A DNA stretch of 36,583 nucleotides, from contig JANXAE010000017.1 of the NCBI GenBank assembly GCA_025062235.1, positions 1-36,583 on the forward strand, written 5' to 3'. Position numbers and translations under genes: made by a program. A model generated the notes under the pieces. The model ran no database searches and was not told where the DNA came from. It saw only the letters and a list, made by a program, of their open reading frames with translations. The DNA comes from Bryobacteraceae bacterium (GTDB lineage: Bacteria; Acidobacteriota; Terriglobia; Bryobacterales; Bryobacteraceae). The number at the start of each line of letters is the position of its first letter. The stretch's first letter is position 1. Shown one piece after another: positions 1-8,641 of this stretch.

Positions 1-2199
1 CGGGCAGCTCACAGCCTTGCTGCCGGAGGCCGCCTCCCAAGGTTTGACGTCCACGACCTGATAGCCCTCGAGCTGCATCGCCTCGGCTTCGATGCGGTTC
101 GGCCAGTTGCCCACGCGTCCTTTCTCGTCGGGAATGCCGGATGTGCGCCAGAACCACGTGTTCACCGCGTCGCGCCAGACCTTGGCGTGGCCGGCCTGAT
201 ACTCCAGACGCGCCAGCACCTCGCGGTAGCGCTGCTCGTCAATCTTGCCTTCGAGCGAACGCCACTGGCGCACGTAATTTTCCGCCGTCTGCCAGCCTTC
301 GTAATGCGCGTCGTAGATGTGCTGGATGACGGTCTTGCCCGATTTCAGCCGGTGCGTGTAAGGCACGTGGTGCATCCACAGCAGCAGGTCATCGGGGCAG
401 GTCTCGAGCGACTCGTAAATGCGCGCCACGGGCGGGCGGTACTGTCCGATGAAGCCGGTTCCCGTCGCCACCGTGCGGTTCATGCCGATGCCTTTTTCGT
501 CCGCCCGGTGCCACTGGCCCCAGCCATTGCGCTCGGAGGCTTCCACCGCAGGCCCGTAGTGATTGCCCACGATGTCCGTGAGAGTCTGCATGCCCAGCAC
601 GCCGGTGTAGTTCTCGTACGTGCGCCAGGAGCTCAGTTGCATCTCGACGATGGTGCTCACCACGGTGGGATCGTGGCCGAAAGTCAGGCGGGTCCATTCC
701 TCGGCGATCTCGCGCGAGCTCAAGTCGGGCTTCCAGGCGAGCCGTCCGAAGCCGTAGAGATTGGCTTGGGAAAGATGATGCCCCATCCAGTTCGGGTCGC
801 GTCCGGCGTTGGCGACGCCGACGAATCCTCCCACCGGGCGGTTGAAGACCTTGCCCGCGACGAGGGCTTTGACCGGCGTGCCCGCGCCACGCGCGTGCAT
901 GTCGAAGTCAAGGGTTTCCTTCCACATGGGCACCAGGAAGACCATGTGGCGAGCCTGACCCATGTATTCCTGGGTGATCTGGAGCTCGATGGCCTGGTTG
1001 GTTTTTTCCAGTGCGCCGAACAGGGGCGAAGCGGGCTCGCGCACCTGGAAGTCTATGGGGCCGTTCTTGATCTGGATGAGCACGTTGTCGTCGAACTGGC
1101 CGTCGAGCGGCTGGAAGTTGTCGTAGGCCGCCTTGGCCCGGTCGTTCTTCAGATTCCGCCAGTCCATGCGGTGGTCATAGACGAAGCCGCGGTAGAACAT
1201 CAGCCCGCCATAGGGCTTCAAGGCGCGGGCGATGACGTTGGCCGCATCGGCGTGCGTGCGCTTGTAGGCGGACGGACCCAGACGGCCTTCCGAGTCCGCC
1301 TTGAGCACGAATCCCGCCAGATCGGGCACGGCCCGGTAGATCTCCTCCGCCTTGCGCCGCCACCATTCGGCCACGCGCGGGTCGAGAGGGTCGAAGGTGT
1401 CCAGACCTCCGATCTTGCGCGGACTGCTGAAATCGATCGCGACGGCGATGCGGATGCCCCAGGGCCGAAACACCCCGGCCAGTCGCGCCAGTTGAGGCAG
1501 GAACTCAGCCGTGATGACGCGCGTGTCCGCGTTGACGTTGTTCACCGAGCAGCCGTTGATGCCCAGCGAAGCCAGCAGCCGGGCATAGTCCCGCGCGGCG
1601 GTCAAGTCCTCGCGCACGTTGCCGCCTTCGAAGAACAGCGACCGGCCGCCGTAACCGCGCTCGATGGTTCCGTCGAGATTGTCCCAATGATTGACCCAGC
1701 GGACGGGCGCGTAGGGCTCCTCGCGCAACTCGAGACCCGCGATCGGCCGGTGCAGGGCGATGTGTCGCAACAGCGCGAAAACGCCGTAGAGAACCCCGCG
1801 CTCGCCGCCTCCCTCGATCACCAGGTTTCGAACGCCACTGCGCGAGCGCCAAGCGATGCGGAAGCCGTCGGGTTTCAGAGCGGCAGCAGCGGGGGGATCC
1901 CCTCCGGCCAGGGCTTCCTGGGGCGCGAGCACGATGGCAGGTTCCGAGGGGAAGCTGGACTCCATGCGCAAGGTGCGACCGAGCAAGGAACGCACGCCGC
2001 GGATCAACTCGTGGCGGGCGGACTTCAGCACCTCGCCTTCGCCCAATGCCACCACCGTTGCCGGCAGCACCTCGTACTGCTTGCGAACGGCGGGCTCGCG
2101 GATAGGTGCGTAGCGCAACCATGCCTCGTAGCCAGTCTCGGCCGCCGTGAAGCAGGCCGACACCAAGACAGCAAGGATCATGCGCTCGTGCCGCATCAT
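1..2199 (-). CDS. aguA: GH67 alpha-glucuronidase, C-terminus cut by window edge
   Basis: Predicted to remove (4-O-methyl-)glucuronic acid from the non-reducing ends of xylo-oligosaccharides. I translated it from 2199 to the left edge without a stop; about 733 residues are visible. The N-terminus (MMRHERMILAVLVSACFTAA) looks like a signal peptide, so the enzyme is probably periplasmic. Family hallmarks are the WVNHWDNLDG segment, NGCSVNNVN, KADSEG with the likely general acid E304, GPIDFQ with D383, and QITQEYMGQ with E411. The D-to-E spacing of 28 matches the catalytic pair known for Cellvibrio GlcA67A (D365/E393), and E304 corresponds to E292. The start is the first of two adjacent ATGs, preceded by GAGGTGG that overlaps the end of the upstream gene. 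It lies 9 bp after that gene's stop, so the two are surely co-transcribed. The GH67 C-terminal domain continues outside the window. Confidence 0.93.
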   Translation of the reverse strand, partial: MMRHERMILAVLVSACFTAAETGYEAWLRYAPIREPAVRKQYEVLPATVVALGEGEVLKSARHELIRGVRSLLGRTLRMESSFPSEPAIVLAPQEALAGGDPPAAAALKPDGFRIAWRSRSGVRNLVIEGGGERGVLYGVFALLRHIALHRPIAGLELREEPYAPVRWVNHWDNLDGTIERGYGGRSLFFEGGNVREDLTAARDYARLLASLGINGCSVNNVNADTRVITAEFLPQLARLAGVFRPWGIRIAVAIDFSSPRKIGGLDTFDPLDPRVAEWWRRKAEEIYRAVPDLAGFVLKADSEGRLGPSAYKRTHADAANVIARALKPYGGLMFYRGFVYDHRMDWRNLKNDRAKAAYDNFQPLDGQFDDNVLIQIKNGPIDFQVREPASPLFGALEKTNQAIELQITQEYMGQARHMVFLVPMWKETLDFDMHARGAGTPVKALVAGKVFNRPVGGFVGVANAGRDPNWMGHHLSQANLYGFGRLAWKPDLSSREIAEEWTRLTFGHDPTVVSTIVEMQLSSWRTYENYTGVLGMQTLTDIVGNHYGPAVEASERNGWGQWHRADEKGIGMNRTVATGTGFIGQYRPPVARIYESLETCPDDLLLWMHHVPYTHRLKSGKTVIQHIYDAHYEGWQTAENYVRQWRSLEGKIDEQRYREVLARLEYQAGHAKVWRDAVNTWFWRTSGIPDEKGRVGNWPNRIEAEAMQLEGYQVVDVKPWEAASGSKAVSCP

Positions 2200-2208
2200 G
2201 ACGCCACC

Positions 2209-3483
2209 TCACGCTTTTCGAGATTCGAGCGAGAAATCGAACCGTGGACCTGCCGGCGCGCGATCGTCTTGCGGATCGGCCCAGCGTCGGTTCGGGATCA
2301 AGGGAACCCATCCCGGGCGCAGCGGATCCTGATCGTAGGGGTAGGGTCCCAGCTTGCGGTAGAGTTCATGGTACAAGCCGAGCTTCTCCCGATCCAGACG
2401 CACGCCCAGCCCGGGCCCGGCGGGCACGGCAATCGCACCGTCTTCGTAGCGGAAAGGCCCTCCCACGATGATGTCGTCCCTCAGGTGGTGGTAGTGCGCG
2501 TCGGCCGCAAAGGTCAAATTGGGCAGCACTGCGCCCAAGTGCAATATGGTCGCCAGTTGGATGCCGAGCTCCCCGGAAGAGTGGACGCTGACGCCCAGTT
2601 GAAAGGTCTCGCAAACCGCTGCGGCTTTCAGGCAGCCCCGGATGCCTCCCCACAGCGTGGTGTCGAGCAGGATCACGTCCACGGCGGGATCGCGCACGTT
2701 CGCCGCCAGTTGCTCGAAGTTGACGACGACGGTGTTCGTCGCCAGGAGCAGGCGCGTGCGGGCGCGCAGGCGGCGGAACCCATCGAGCCCGAAGACCGGA
2801 TCTTCGAGGTAATCGTTGGGCAGATCCTCGATGGCGCGGGCGAACTCGAGCGCGTCCTCGAGCGGCCAGACGCTGTTGGGGTCCATACGGAAACGGTCCC
2901 CGGGAAACGCCTCAGCCAGCGCCCGGTAAACTGCGAGCTCGTAGCGCGGCGGGAAGACGCCGCCCTTGAGCTTGTGGGTCGTGAAGCCGCAGGATTCCTT
3001 GAGCTGCCGTACGTAGGCGACCATCTGCTCCGCAGTCCGCACTTCGCCGTTGCCGGAGGAAGGATCCGGATAGCGGAAGAAGCAATAGGAAGCGAAAGGG
3101 ACTCGCTCTCGCACGCGTCCGCCGAGGATCTCCGAAACAGGGACACCCCAGGCTTGTCCCAGGATGTCCAGACAGGCGAACTCCAGGGCAGCGAGCAACT
3201 GGGTCCGATTCCCGTAAAGGGCGGCAGTGGGATTGGCGATGCGGAAGCGCAGTTCCTCGAGGCGCGCCGGGTCAAGGCCCACCACGTATGGTTTCAAAGC
3301 GCTGAAGGCCGCCTCGGAAGACTCCCCTCCGCCACCCATTTCCCCCAGCCCGATCAGGCCGTCGTCGGTTTCCAGCTCGACGATGGTGCGCACGAAGCGT
3401 CCCCAGTGGCACCCGTTGGCATGGCGGAGCGGCGCATGCAAAGGCACGGTGACGGGGGTGGCGCGCAGGTCCACGATCTTCAT
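2209..3483 (-). CDS. Enolase-superfamily dehydratase, glucarate dehydratase-like
   Basis: A 424-residue enolase-superfamily acid-sugar dehydratase, most like glucarate dehydratase (glucarate to 5-dehydro-4-deoxyglucarate). It has a capping domain (about 1-130) and a barrel with the expected residues: KLK at 171-173 (general base lysine), metal-ligand candidates D201, E227 and N250, D274, and H301 in VHSSGELG for the His/Asp dyad. Asn at 203 in MDPNSVW is typical of the GlucD group. The start at 3483 ([10 protein letters not shown]) fits the family N-terminus; the frame stays open upstream to 3846, but that part antisense-overlaps the ROK gene. No clear Shine-Dalgarno precedes the ATG. It shares an operon with the alpha-glucuronidase downstream, so a substrate derived from released glucuronate is an inference. 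Another aldarate or aldonate substrate is possible. Confidence 0.85.
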   Translation of the reverse strand: MKIVDLRATPVTVPLHAPLRHANGCHWGRFVRTIVELETDDGLIGLGEMGGGGESSEAAFSALKPYVVGLDPARLEELRFRIANPTAALYGNRTQLLAALEFACLDILGQAWGVPVSEILGGRVRERVPFASYCFFRYPDPSSGNGEVRTAEQMVAYVRQLKESCGFTTHKLKGGVFPPRYELAVYRALAEAFPGDRFRMDPNSVWPLEDALEFARAIEDLPNDYLEDPVFGLDGFRRLRARTRLLLATNTVVVNFEQLAANVRDPAVDVILLDTTLWGGIRGCLKAAAVCETFQLGVSVHSSGELGIQLATILHLGAVLPNLTFAADAHYHHLRDDIIVGGPFRYEDGAIAVPAGPGLGVRLDREKLGLYHELYRKLGPYPYDQDPLRPGWVPLIPNRRWADPQDDRAPAGPRFDFSLESRKA

Positions 3484-3487
3484 ATGA

Positions 3488-3510
3488 TTTAGTTCAATGG
3501 TACAACGAAA
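3488..3510. promoter_or_regulatory. Candidate operator for the ROK regulator
   Basis: An imperfect inverted repeat, TTTAGTT-N9-AACGAAA, with one mismatch between the 7-bp arms. It covers the gap between the divergent starts of the dehydratase (3483) and the ROK gene (3497). The TTAGTT...AACTAA style resembles XylR-type ROK operators known from Bacillus. Overlap with the assigned ROK start suggests autoregulation, or that the true ROK start is downstream (ATG at 3572). No good -10/-35 pair was found beside it. Confidence 0.4.
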
Positions 3511-4723
3511 ACCCCACTGGCCTGCCTCGCTCGCTCCCGCCACGCTACCCACCGGCCTCCCGCCGCAGCAGATGCAGGCGGCCTCAGGCGAAGTAGTGCG
3601 GGACATCAACCGCCGTGTGTTGCTGAATCTGATCCGCCGTCGCCAGCCCGTCTCGCGCGCCGAACTGTCGCGCCTTTCGGGCCTGCAACGCAGCACGGTT
3701 TCCCTGATCATCGAGGAGCTCATCGAGCAGCAGTGGGTCATCGAAGGCAGCACGGGCCGCCTCCCCCGCGGGCGACGACCGACGTTTCTGCGCCTCAATG
3801 ACCGCCGCGCGGTCATCGGCATTGACTTGCGTCCCACCTGCATCACTCTGGCGCTCTGCGACGTGAACGGGCGCTTCCTGGCGCAGGAGATGCTGACGAC
3901 CCCGCGCGATCCCGACGTGGCGATTCAAGAACTGGAGGGACGGTTGCGCCGGATCCTGCAACAGAACTCTGACCTGCTGTTCGAGGGCGTGGGCATCAGC
4001 CTGCCCGGCCGCTTCGACCCGGCCTCCGGAAAGCTGATCTTCGCCCCAAACCTGCGCTGGCCGCCCTGCGACCTGAGGACGCCCATCGAGGAGATCACAG
4101 GGCTGCCCGTCTTGCAGGAGAACGCCGCCAACGCGTGCGCGCTCTCGGAAGCGTGGTACGGGGAAAACCAGGGCGTGCGGAATTTGGTGGTCATCACGGT
4201 TTCGGAAGGGATCGGCACGGGCCTGCTCGTCAACGGCGAGCTGGCGCGCGGGTGGAACAACATGGCCGGCGAGTTCGGCCACGTGCCCTTGGAGCCGGAC
4301 GGCCCTCCCTGCGGCTGCGGCCGCAACGGTTGCTGGGAGGCCATGGCGTCGAACCGTGCGGCGCAACGCTATTACAGCGAGGCTGCGAATCCCGGCGAAG
4401 GGCCGACCTTCACGGAGTTGCTGAGCCTGGCCGAGCAGGGCGACCACATGGCGACAAGGGCGCTCGAGCGCATGGCTGAATACCTTGCTCGCGGCCTCCG
4501 CATGCTGGTTGCCGGGCTGGCGCCCGAGGTCATCGTGATCGTTGGCGAGCTGACTCGTGCCTGGGACCGTTTCGGCCCGGTGCTGGAGGCCGCAGCCCGA
4601 CAGCAAGTGCTTGCCGGTCCTGCTCCCCGCATCATGCCCGCGCGGGACGGGGCCACTGCCCGGCTCCGGGGGACAGTGGCCCTCGTCTTCCTAAAAGACT
4701 TTGGTCCGCCGCTGGCGGTCTGA
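3497..4723 (+). CDS. ROK-family transcriptional repressor
   Basis: A 408-residue ROK (NagC/XylR-type) regulator. An N-terminal winged helix-turn-helix lies at about 30-100 ([20 protein letters not shown]). A sugar-kinase-like ROK domain follows: the AVIGIDLRP phosphate motif, [24 protein letters not shown] with the ROK zinc/sugar signature (His and CGCGxxGC cysteines), and the C-terminal VIVIVGEL strand. It is divergent from the glucuronidase/dehydratase pair with only 13 bp between starts, so it is the obvious candidate local repressor, relieved by a sugar or sugar acid. The start is uncertain: ATG 3497 gives a low-complexity 25-residue tail and lies inside the putative operator; ATG 3572 or GTG 3597 are alternatives just before the conserved VVRDINRR segment. 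It is convergent with the receptor gene, with stops 6 bp apart. Confidence 0.9.
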   Translation: MVQRKPHWPASLAPATLPTGLPPQQMQAASGEVVRDINRRVLLNLIRRRQPVSRAELSRLSGLQRSTVSLIIEELIEQQWVIEGSTGRLPRGRRPTFLRLNDRRAVIGIDLRPTCITLALCDVNGRFLAQEMLTTPRDPDVAIQELEGRLRRILQQNSDLLFEGVGISLPGRFDPASGKLIFAPNLRWPPCDLRTPIEEITGLPVLQENAANACALSEAWYGENQGVRNLVVITVSEGIGTGLLVNGELARGWNNMAGEFGHVPLEPDGPPCGCGRNGCWEAMASNRAAQRYYSEAANPGEGPTFTELLSLAEQGDHMATRALERMAEYLARGLRMLVAGLAPEVIVIVGELTRAWDRFGPVLEAAARQQVLAGPAPRIMPARDGATARLRGTVALVFLKDFGPPLAV

Positions 4724-4734
4724 GGCGCCTCAGA
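4719..4734. terminator. Perfect palindrome spanning two convergent stop codons
   Basis: TCTGAGGCGCCTCAGA is a perfect 16-bp palindrome. It contains the TGA of the ROK gene (4721-4723) and, on the other strand, the TGA of the receptor gene (4730-4732). It could fold as a hairpin in both transcripts. There is no U-tract on either side, so intrinsic termination is uncertain. Confidence 0.45.
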
Positions 4735-7700
4735 AAGTCAAGCGCGCTTGCACTTGCAGCCAACGATTGGTGGCGGCCGTCTGGTTGACGATCCGACCGA
4801 AGTTCGTCGAGTACGGATCGGTCACCGGGAAGTCCATCTGCGAACGGTTCTGAACGTTCAGCACGTCCAGCCGCAACTGCAAGTTCCACCTCTCGCTGAA
4901 GTGCAGGTTCTTGGCCAGATTGGCGTTCCACTGGTTGGTGCAGTCGCGCCGCAGTCCGGGGATCCGGGTGGGGAACACCCGCTTGTGGAAAGCGGCCGGC
5001 CCGCGCGCCGGATTGCGCTCGAAATTGGCCGTGTTGAACCAAGTATCCCAGGTGCGGTTGACCTTCTTGATGTCTTCCAGGTTGCTGCCGTAGTAGAAGA
5101 GGTTGCCGAAGGTCAGCAGGGGCCCGGGCTGGTACTCGTAGGTTGCCGCCACCTGCCAGCCGCCCACCAGCAGGTTCAGCGCGCGCCCGGCGTTGCCCAG
5201 AATCGGCTTGCCGCGCCCGAAAGGCAGCTCGTAGATGCCGGTGCCGATGACGCGGTGCGGGCGACCATCGTTGGATTCGCGCTCGGTGGGCTTGGTGTCG
5301 AACTCGTTGTGCAGGTAGTCGGCCTCGCGCAGCCTCATGCCCGTGTAGCTGAGACTGAAGTTCCAGCCGTTGGAGAATCGCTTTTCGAACAGCAGCTGCA
5401 ACTCGTGGGTGCGGTTGTAGTAACCGAAGTCCATCGTGTTGCGCAGCCCGTTGCCGGCCGTCATGTGCGGGAACGGACGCAGGAGCTGGTGTTTGCGGAT
5501 GATCGAGGAAGTGAAGAACCCGATGGTGTTCATCTCGGCCCACACCGCGGGCGGAAAATCGGCCGGGTTCAGGTTGCGGATGAAGAAGGGGTTGGGCACG
5601 TTGGCGTTGAGGTTGTTCGCCACTGCGTCGTTGCGGACGAGCCCGTCGGCCCAGTATTGCGCAGGCAGCACGTCCAGCTTGGTCTGGATGGCGATGCGGT
5701 CGGCGTACGTGCCCACGTAGGCGGCGCTGAAGACCGCGCTCGCGCCGATCTGCCGCTGGATTCCGATCTGCCAACGCTGCTGGCGTGCGTGGGGCTGGTT
5801 GTAGTCGGACCAGTCCATGCCGCGGCCTACGCGAGCCATGGCGCCCAGGCCCGTGCGCACGGGCTGGTCAAAGCGCGTGCCGTCGGCCCGCACGGGGAAA
5901 GGATCGAGCAGCGGGCTCCTGAAGTTGGCGGGGTTGGCGTTTGCCGGGAAGTTCCAGGTCTGACCGAAATCGTTGCTCACCACGGTGTCGGTCTGGCGTG
6001 AGAAGCCGAACTGGTCCGGACCGAAGTTGAGCACGTTGTTGGTGTCGAAGAACAGACCGTAGCCGGCGCGAATGACGGTGCGCGGGGTAACCTGGTACGC
6101 CAAGCCCAGCCTGGGCAACCACATCAGCTCGTTCTTGAACAGCCGGCGCGGACGTCCCCCGGTCGCGACGTAATAGGCCCCTCCGACCACCTGGAACTGG
6201 CTGGGGGAAAGCTCGGGGATGGGGTTGCGCGCGTAGTTGGCCTGCGCAGCGGCAGCCAGAGGAATCGTCAGTTTGGGATCGAAGCCGCCGAGCATGCGGT
6301 TGTATCGCTCGGTGGCTCCCATCTCGTATTCCATCCTCAGCCCGAGGTTCACGGTCAGTTTCGGCGTCACGCGCCAGGTGTCCTGGAAGAAGGCCGCGTA
6401 GTAGGGATTGTGCATGGCGAAGGTGTCGTTGGTTTGCACATTGGCCCAAGTGGGGATGCCCAGAATGAAGGCGGCCCACCCCAAGCCCAGATTGCTGGCG
6501 GGCGTGAAAGTGTCGTCGTTTCGGCGCACGTAGGTCTGATCGAAGCCGAAGTTGCCGCTGGTGTTGCCCCCGCCGCCACCGGTGCGGAAGTGCTGTCGGC
6601 TGTCGAAGGCGGCGCGAAGCGAGTGGTTGCGGCGGATGTGGGAAACCTCGAGCTTGGCGGCGATGATGCGGAAGCGCGTCCAAGTGCCGTAGCCGGCCGG
6701 GCTGATCTGCGAGTAGCCCGCGATGTTCATCAGCGGCAGCATCTTCATGTCGCCCGCCTTCTCGTCCAGGTAAGCGGGCAGCCCGAGATCGCTCGGCTTG
6801 AACTCACGCGCCTTCAGCTGGATGCCGCCCTCGCGGAACTGGTTGACGCCCAGGTTGAAGTCCCACAGGGTGGAGGGCGACTGCGTGAAAACCACGTCAA
6901 TGTTGCCGCCCTTGTTGTTGCGCACCAGGCCGTTCTTGTTCAGACCGCGCATGGTCTCGTAGGTCCAGTCCAGGCGGTCCTCCGGGCCAAAGTTGTTCGC
7001 CGACCAGCGCCCGAACATCCGCCAGGCGTCGCTGATCTGGAAGTCCACGCGGTTGGAGAAGGCCCAGTAGTCCCAGTTGTACGGAGTCTGCGCAGCCAGG
7101 TAGTTGTTGACCGGCTCCTGGCCCGGGGCGATCGTGACGTTGGGCCTGGGGAACAGCTTGGTGATGAAATCGTACGCAGGATTGACGAAGCGGCTCTTGG
7201 GGATGATGTTGCCGGGGAAGGGGTCGCGGATGAAATTGTTCGGACGGGCGGGATCCCGGCGGATCGTGGTGGGATCGTGCACGACGAAACGCACCGGGTT
7301 GGGCAAATCCAACATCTCGCTGAAGTCGCCCTCGCGTGCCCTGAGCGTGGGCACGGTGCGATTGAACTGCGTGGGGTCCTCGACCTTGACGTCCTTGAAG
7401 CCGTTGTAAGTGAAGAACCAGAACAGCCTGTTCCGCCCGTCCACGATCTTCGGCAACCAGACGGGGCCGCCCGCGGAAACGCCCCAGTTGTTGGATCGCC
7501 CGGGCAACTGTTTGTCGGTCCTCCGGAGCTGATCGGCAAGGGCCTTGTTGCCGGCTGCCTCAGCCTCGGCGATGCGGCGATAATACGCTTGCTTGACGAA
7601 GAAGGGCGTGCCCTGCCAGCGCTGCTGCCAGTGCTGCCAGGTGAGCGTTCCGTGCAGTTCGTTGGTGCCCGATTTCGAGATCATGGTGATGGCGACGCCG

Positions 7701-8395
7701 GTGGTCTGCCCGACGGAAGCGTCGAAGTTCGTGGTCTCGACTTTCATTTCCGCCACCGCGTCGGTATAGGGCAGGTACGCCACGCGGCGAGCCGGTCCCT
7801 GATTGGGCGAGCCGTCCAGCGTCCAGGAATTCTGACCGATGTTGCCGCTGACGCTGTAATCCGAGCCGCCGATGTTGGAGTGCAGGGCAAGATAGTTGTT
7901 GACGCCGCCGGTTTGCACGGGCGCCAGTTTGACCAGCAACAACGCGCTGTTGTTCATCACCGGCAGCTCCATGACCGACTTGTTCTCCATGACGCGCCCG
8001 TGGGTGACAGCGTTCGTTTCCAGCAAGGGAGCAGCGGCGGTGACCGTGACAGTCTCCGTCACACCGCCCACTTCCAGGTTCAGGGTCACTTCCAACCGTG
8101 AAGCGACCGGCAGAACGATGCCCCGGCGCACCAGCTTCTTGAAACCGCTCATCTCCACGCTGATCTCGTAGTTGCCGGGTATCAACAGGCTGGCCTCGTA
8201 ATAGCCCGTCTCGTTGGTCTTGTAAGTCAAAGCCACGCCGGTGTCCGCGTTGCGGACCGTTACGGTCGCTCCCGGCACGGCGCTGCCCTGCGGATCCAGC
8301 ACGCGGCCGAAGATCATCGAGCGCGTCTCCTGGGCCAGCGCGGGCGCGAGCGCCAGCAAACAGCCGGCAAGCATAGTCCATCGCAGGCACTTCAT
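4730..8395 (-). CDS. TonB-dependent receptor with N-terminal carboxypeptidase-like regulatory domain
   Basis: A 1221-residue outer-membrane protein, the Oar/SusC-like type found in large numbers in Acidobacteriota. In order: signal peptide (MKCLRWTMLAGCLLALAPALA, cleavage near 21); a beta-sandwich CarboxypepD_reg domain at about 25-110 (GRVLDPQGSAVPGATVTVRN, GYYEASLLIPGNYEISVEMSGF); a plug-like region from about 130 to 240 (VMELPVMNN, SVSGNIGQNSWTLDG, GVAITMISKSGTN); then a long beta-barrel ending in ...WLQVQARLTF with a terminal Phe as in outer-membrane insertion signals. The start at 8395 has GGAGG upstream and leaves a proper signal peptide; a longer frame from 8425 would put charged residues before it. 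A strong promoter lies about 120 bp upstream. The ligand cannot be deduced; glycans, peptides and metals are all possible for this group. Confidence 0.92.
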   Translation of the reverse strand: MKCLRWTMLAGCLLALAPALAQETRSMIFGRVLDPQGSAVPGATVTVRNADTGVALTYKTNETGYYEASLLIPGNYEISVEMSGFKKLVRRGIVLPVASRLEVTLNLEVGGVTETVTVTAAAPLLETNAVTHGRVMENKSVMELPVMNNSALLLVKLAPVQTGGVNNYLALHSNIGGSDYSVSGNIGQNSWTLDGSPNQGPARRVAYLPYTDAVAEMKVETTNFDASVGQTTGVAITMISKSGTNELHGTLTWQHWQQRWQGTPFFVKQAYYRRIAEAEAAGNKALADQLRRTDKQLPGRSNNWGVSAGGPVWLPKIVDGRNRLFWFFTYNGFKDVKVEDPTQFNRTVPTLRAREGDFSEMLDLPNPVRFVVHDPTTIRRDPARPNNFIRDPFPGNIIPKSRFVNPAYDFITKLFPRPNVTIAPGQEPVNNYLAAQTPYNWDYWAFSNRVDFQISDAWRMFGRWSANNFGPEDRLDWTYETMRGLNKNGLVRNNKGGNIDVVFTQSPSTLWDFNLGVNQFREGGIQLKAREFKPSDLGLPAYLDEKAGDMKMLPLMNIAGYSQISPAGYGTWTRFRIIAAKLEVSHIRRNHSLRAAFDSRQHFRTGGGGGNTSGNFGFDQTYVRRNDDTFTPASNLGLGWAAFILGIPTWANVQTNDTFAMHNPYYAAFFQDTWRVTPKLTVNLGLRMEYEMGATERYNRMLGGFDPKLTIPLAAAAQANYARNPIPELSPSQFQVVGGAYYVATGGRPRRLFKNELMWLPRLGLAYQVTPRTVIRAGYGLFFDTNNVLNFGPDQFGFSRQTDTVVSNDFGQTWNFPANANPANFRSPLLDPFPVRADGTRFDQPVRTGLGAMARVGRGMDWSDYNQPHARQQRWQIGIQRQIGASAVFSAAYVGTYADRIAIQTKLDVLPAQYWADGLVRNDAVANNLNANVPNPFFIRNLNPADFPPAVWAEMNTIGFFTSSIIRKHQLLRPFPHMTAGNGLRNTMDFGYYNRTHELQLLFEKRFSNGWNFSLSYTGMRLREADYLHNEFDTKPTERESNDGRPHRVIGTGIYELPFGRGKPILGNAGRALNLLVGGWQVAATYEYQPGPLLTFGNLFYYGSNLEDIKKVNRTWDTWFNTANFERNPARGPAAFHKRVFPTRIPGLRRDCTNQWNANLAKNLHFSERWNLQLRLDVLNVQNRSQMDFPVTDPYSTNFGRIVNQTAATNRWLQVQARLTF

Positions 8396-8513
8396 ACCGC
8401 CAAGTTCCTCCCCTTGCAATTCCACTCACCCTCTCGGTTTCCCGGGCCACGCGGCCGGGATCCACCCCCGGCCCGCCCGGAGCCAACGGGCAAGCGGGCC
8501 GCGGGGCTCCCAT

Positions 8514-8543
8514 ATTATATACCGAGGTTCGTTCGGCTGTCGA
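8514..8543 (-). promoter_or_regulatory. Sigma70-type promoter for the TonB-dependent receptor
   Basis: On the minus strand a perfect -10 hexamer TATAAT (8519-8514) lies 18 bp from TCGACA (8543-8538), which matches the -35 consensus TTGACA at five of six positions. Transcription would start near 8507, giving a leader of about 110 nt before the ATG at 8395. The AT-rich patch stands out in otherwise very GC-rich intergenic DNA. Confidence 0.65.
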
Positions 8544-8548
8544 ACAAA
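8528..8548. promoter_or_regulatory. Inverted repeat over the receptor promoter -35
   Basis: TTCGTTCG-GCTGT-CGAACAAA: 8-bp arms with one mismatch around a 5-bp spacer. It overlaps the -35 of the receptor promoter completely, a classic position for a repressor operator. It lies in the 246-bp gap shared with the divergent HDOD gene. The cognate regulator is unknown. Confidence 0.5.
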
Positions 8549-8641
8549 TTCCGCGGCCGGCCGGAGGCACATTCCCGAAGCCATCCGCCGCCCTAAAACC
8601 ACCCGATGCCGTCGGCGATGAGCATTAGGAGGGACCAACCC

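Noticed and set aside
187-3492. A 1101-codon open frame on the plus strand opposite the glucuronidase and dehydratase
   Set aside because: It is antisense to two well-recognised enzymes. Composition is Arg/His/Val-rich with no domain. Long antisense frames are expected in GC-rich genes with G/C at third positions.
3484-3846. Longer N-terminus for the dehydratase starting at 3846 on the minus strand
   Set aside because: The added 121 residues would overlap the ROK gene in antisense and lie before the normal enolase-superfamily N-terminus.
6410-8101. A 563-codon plus-strand open frame inside the receptor gene
   Set aside because: Antisense to the plug and barrel of a typical TonB-dependent receptor; low-complexity His/Val/Gly content.
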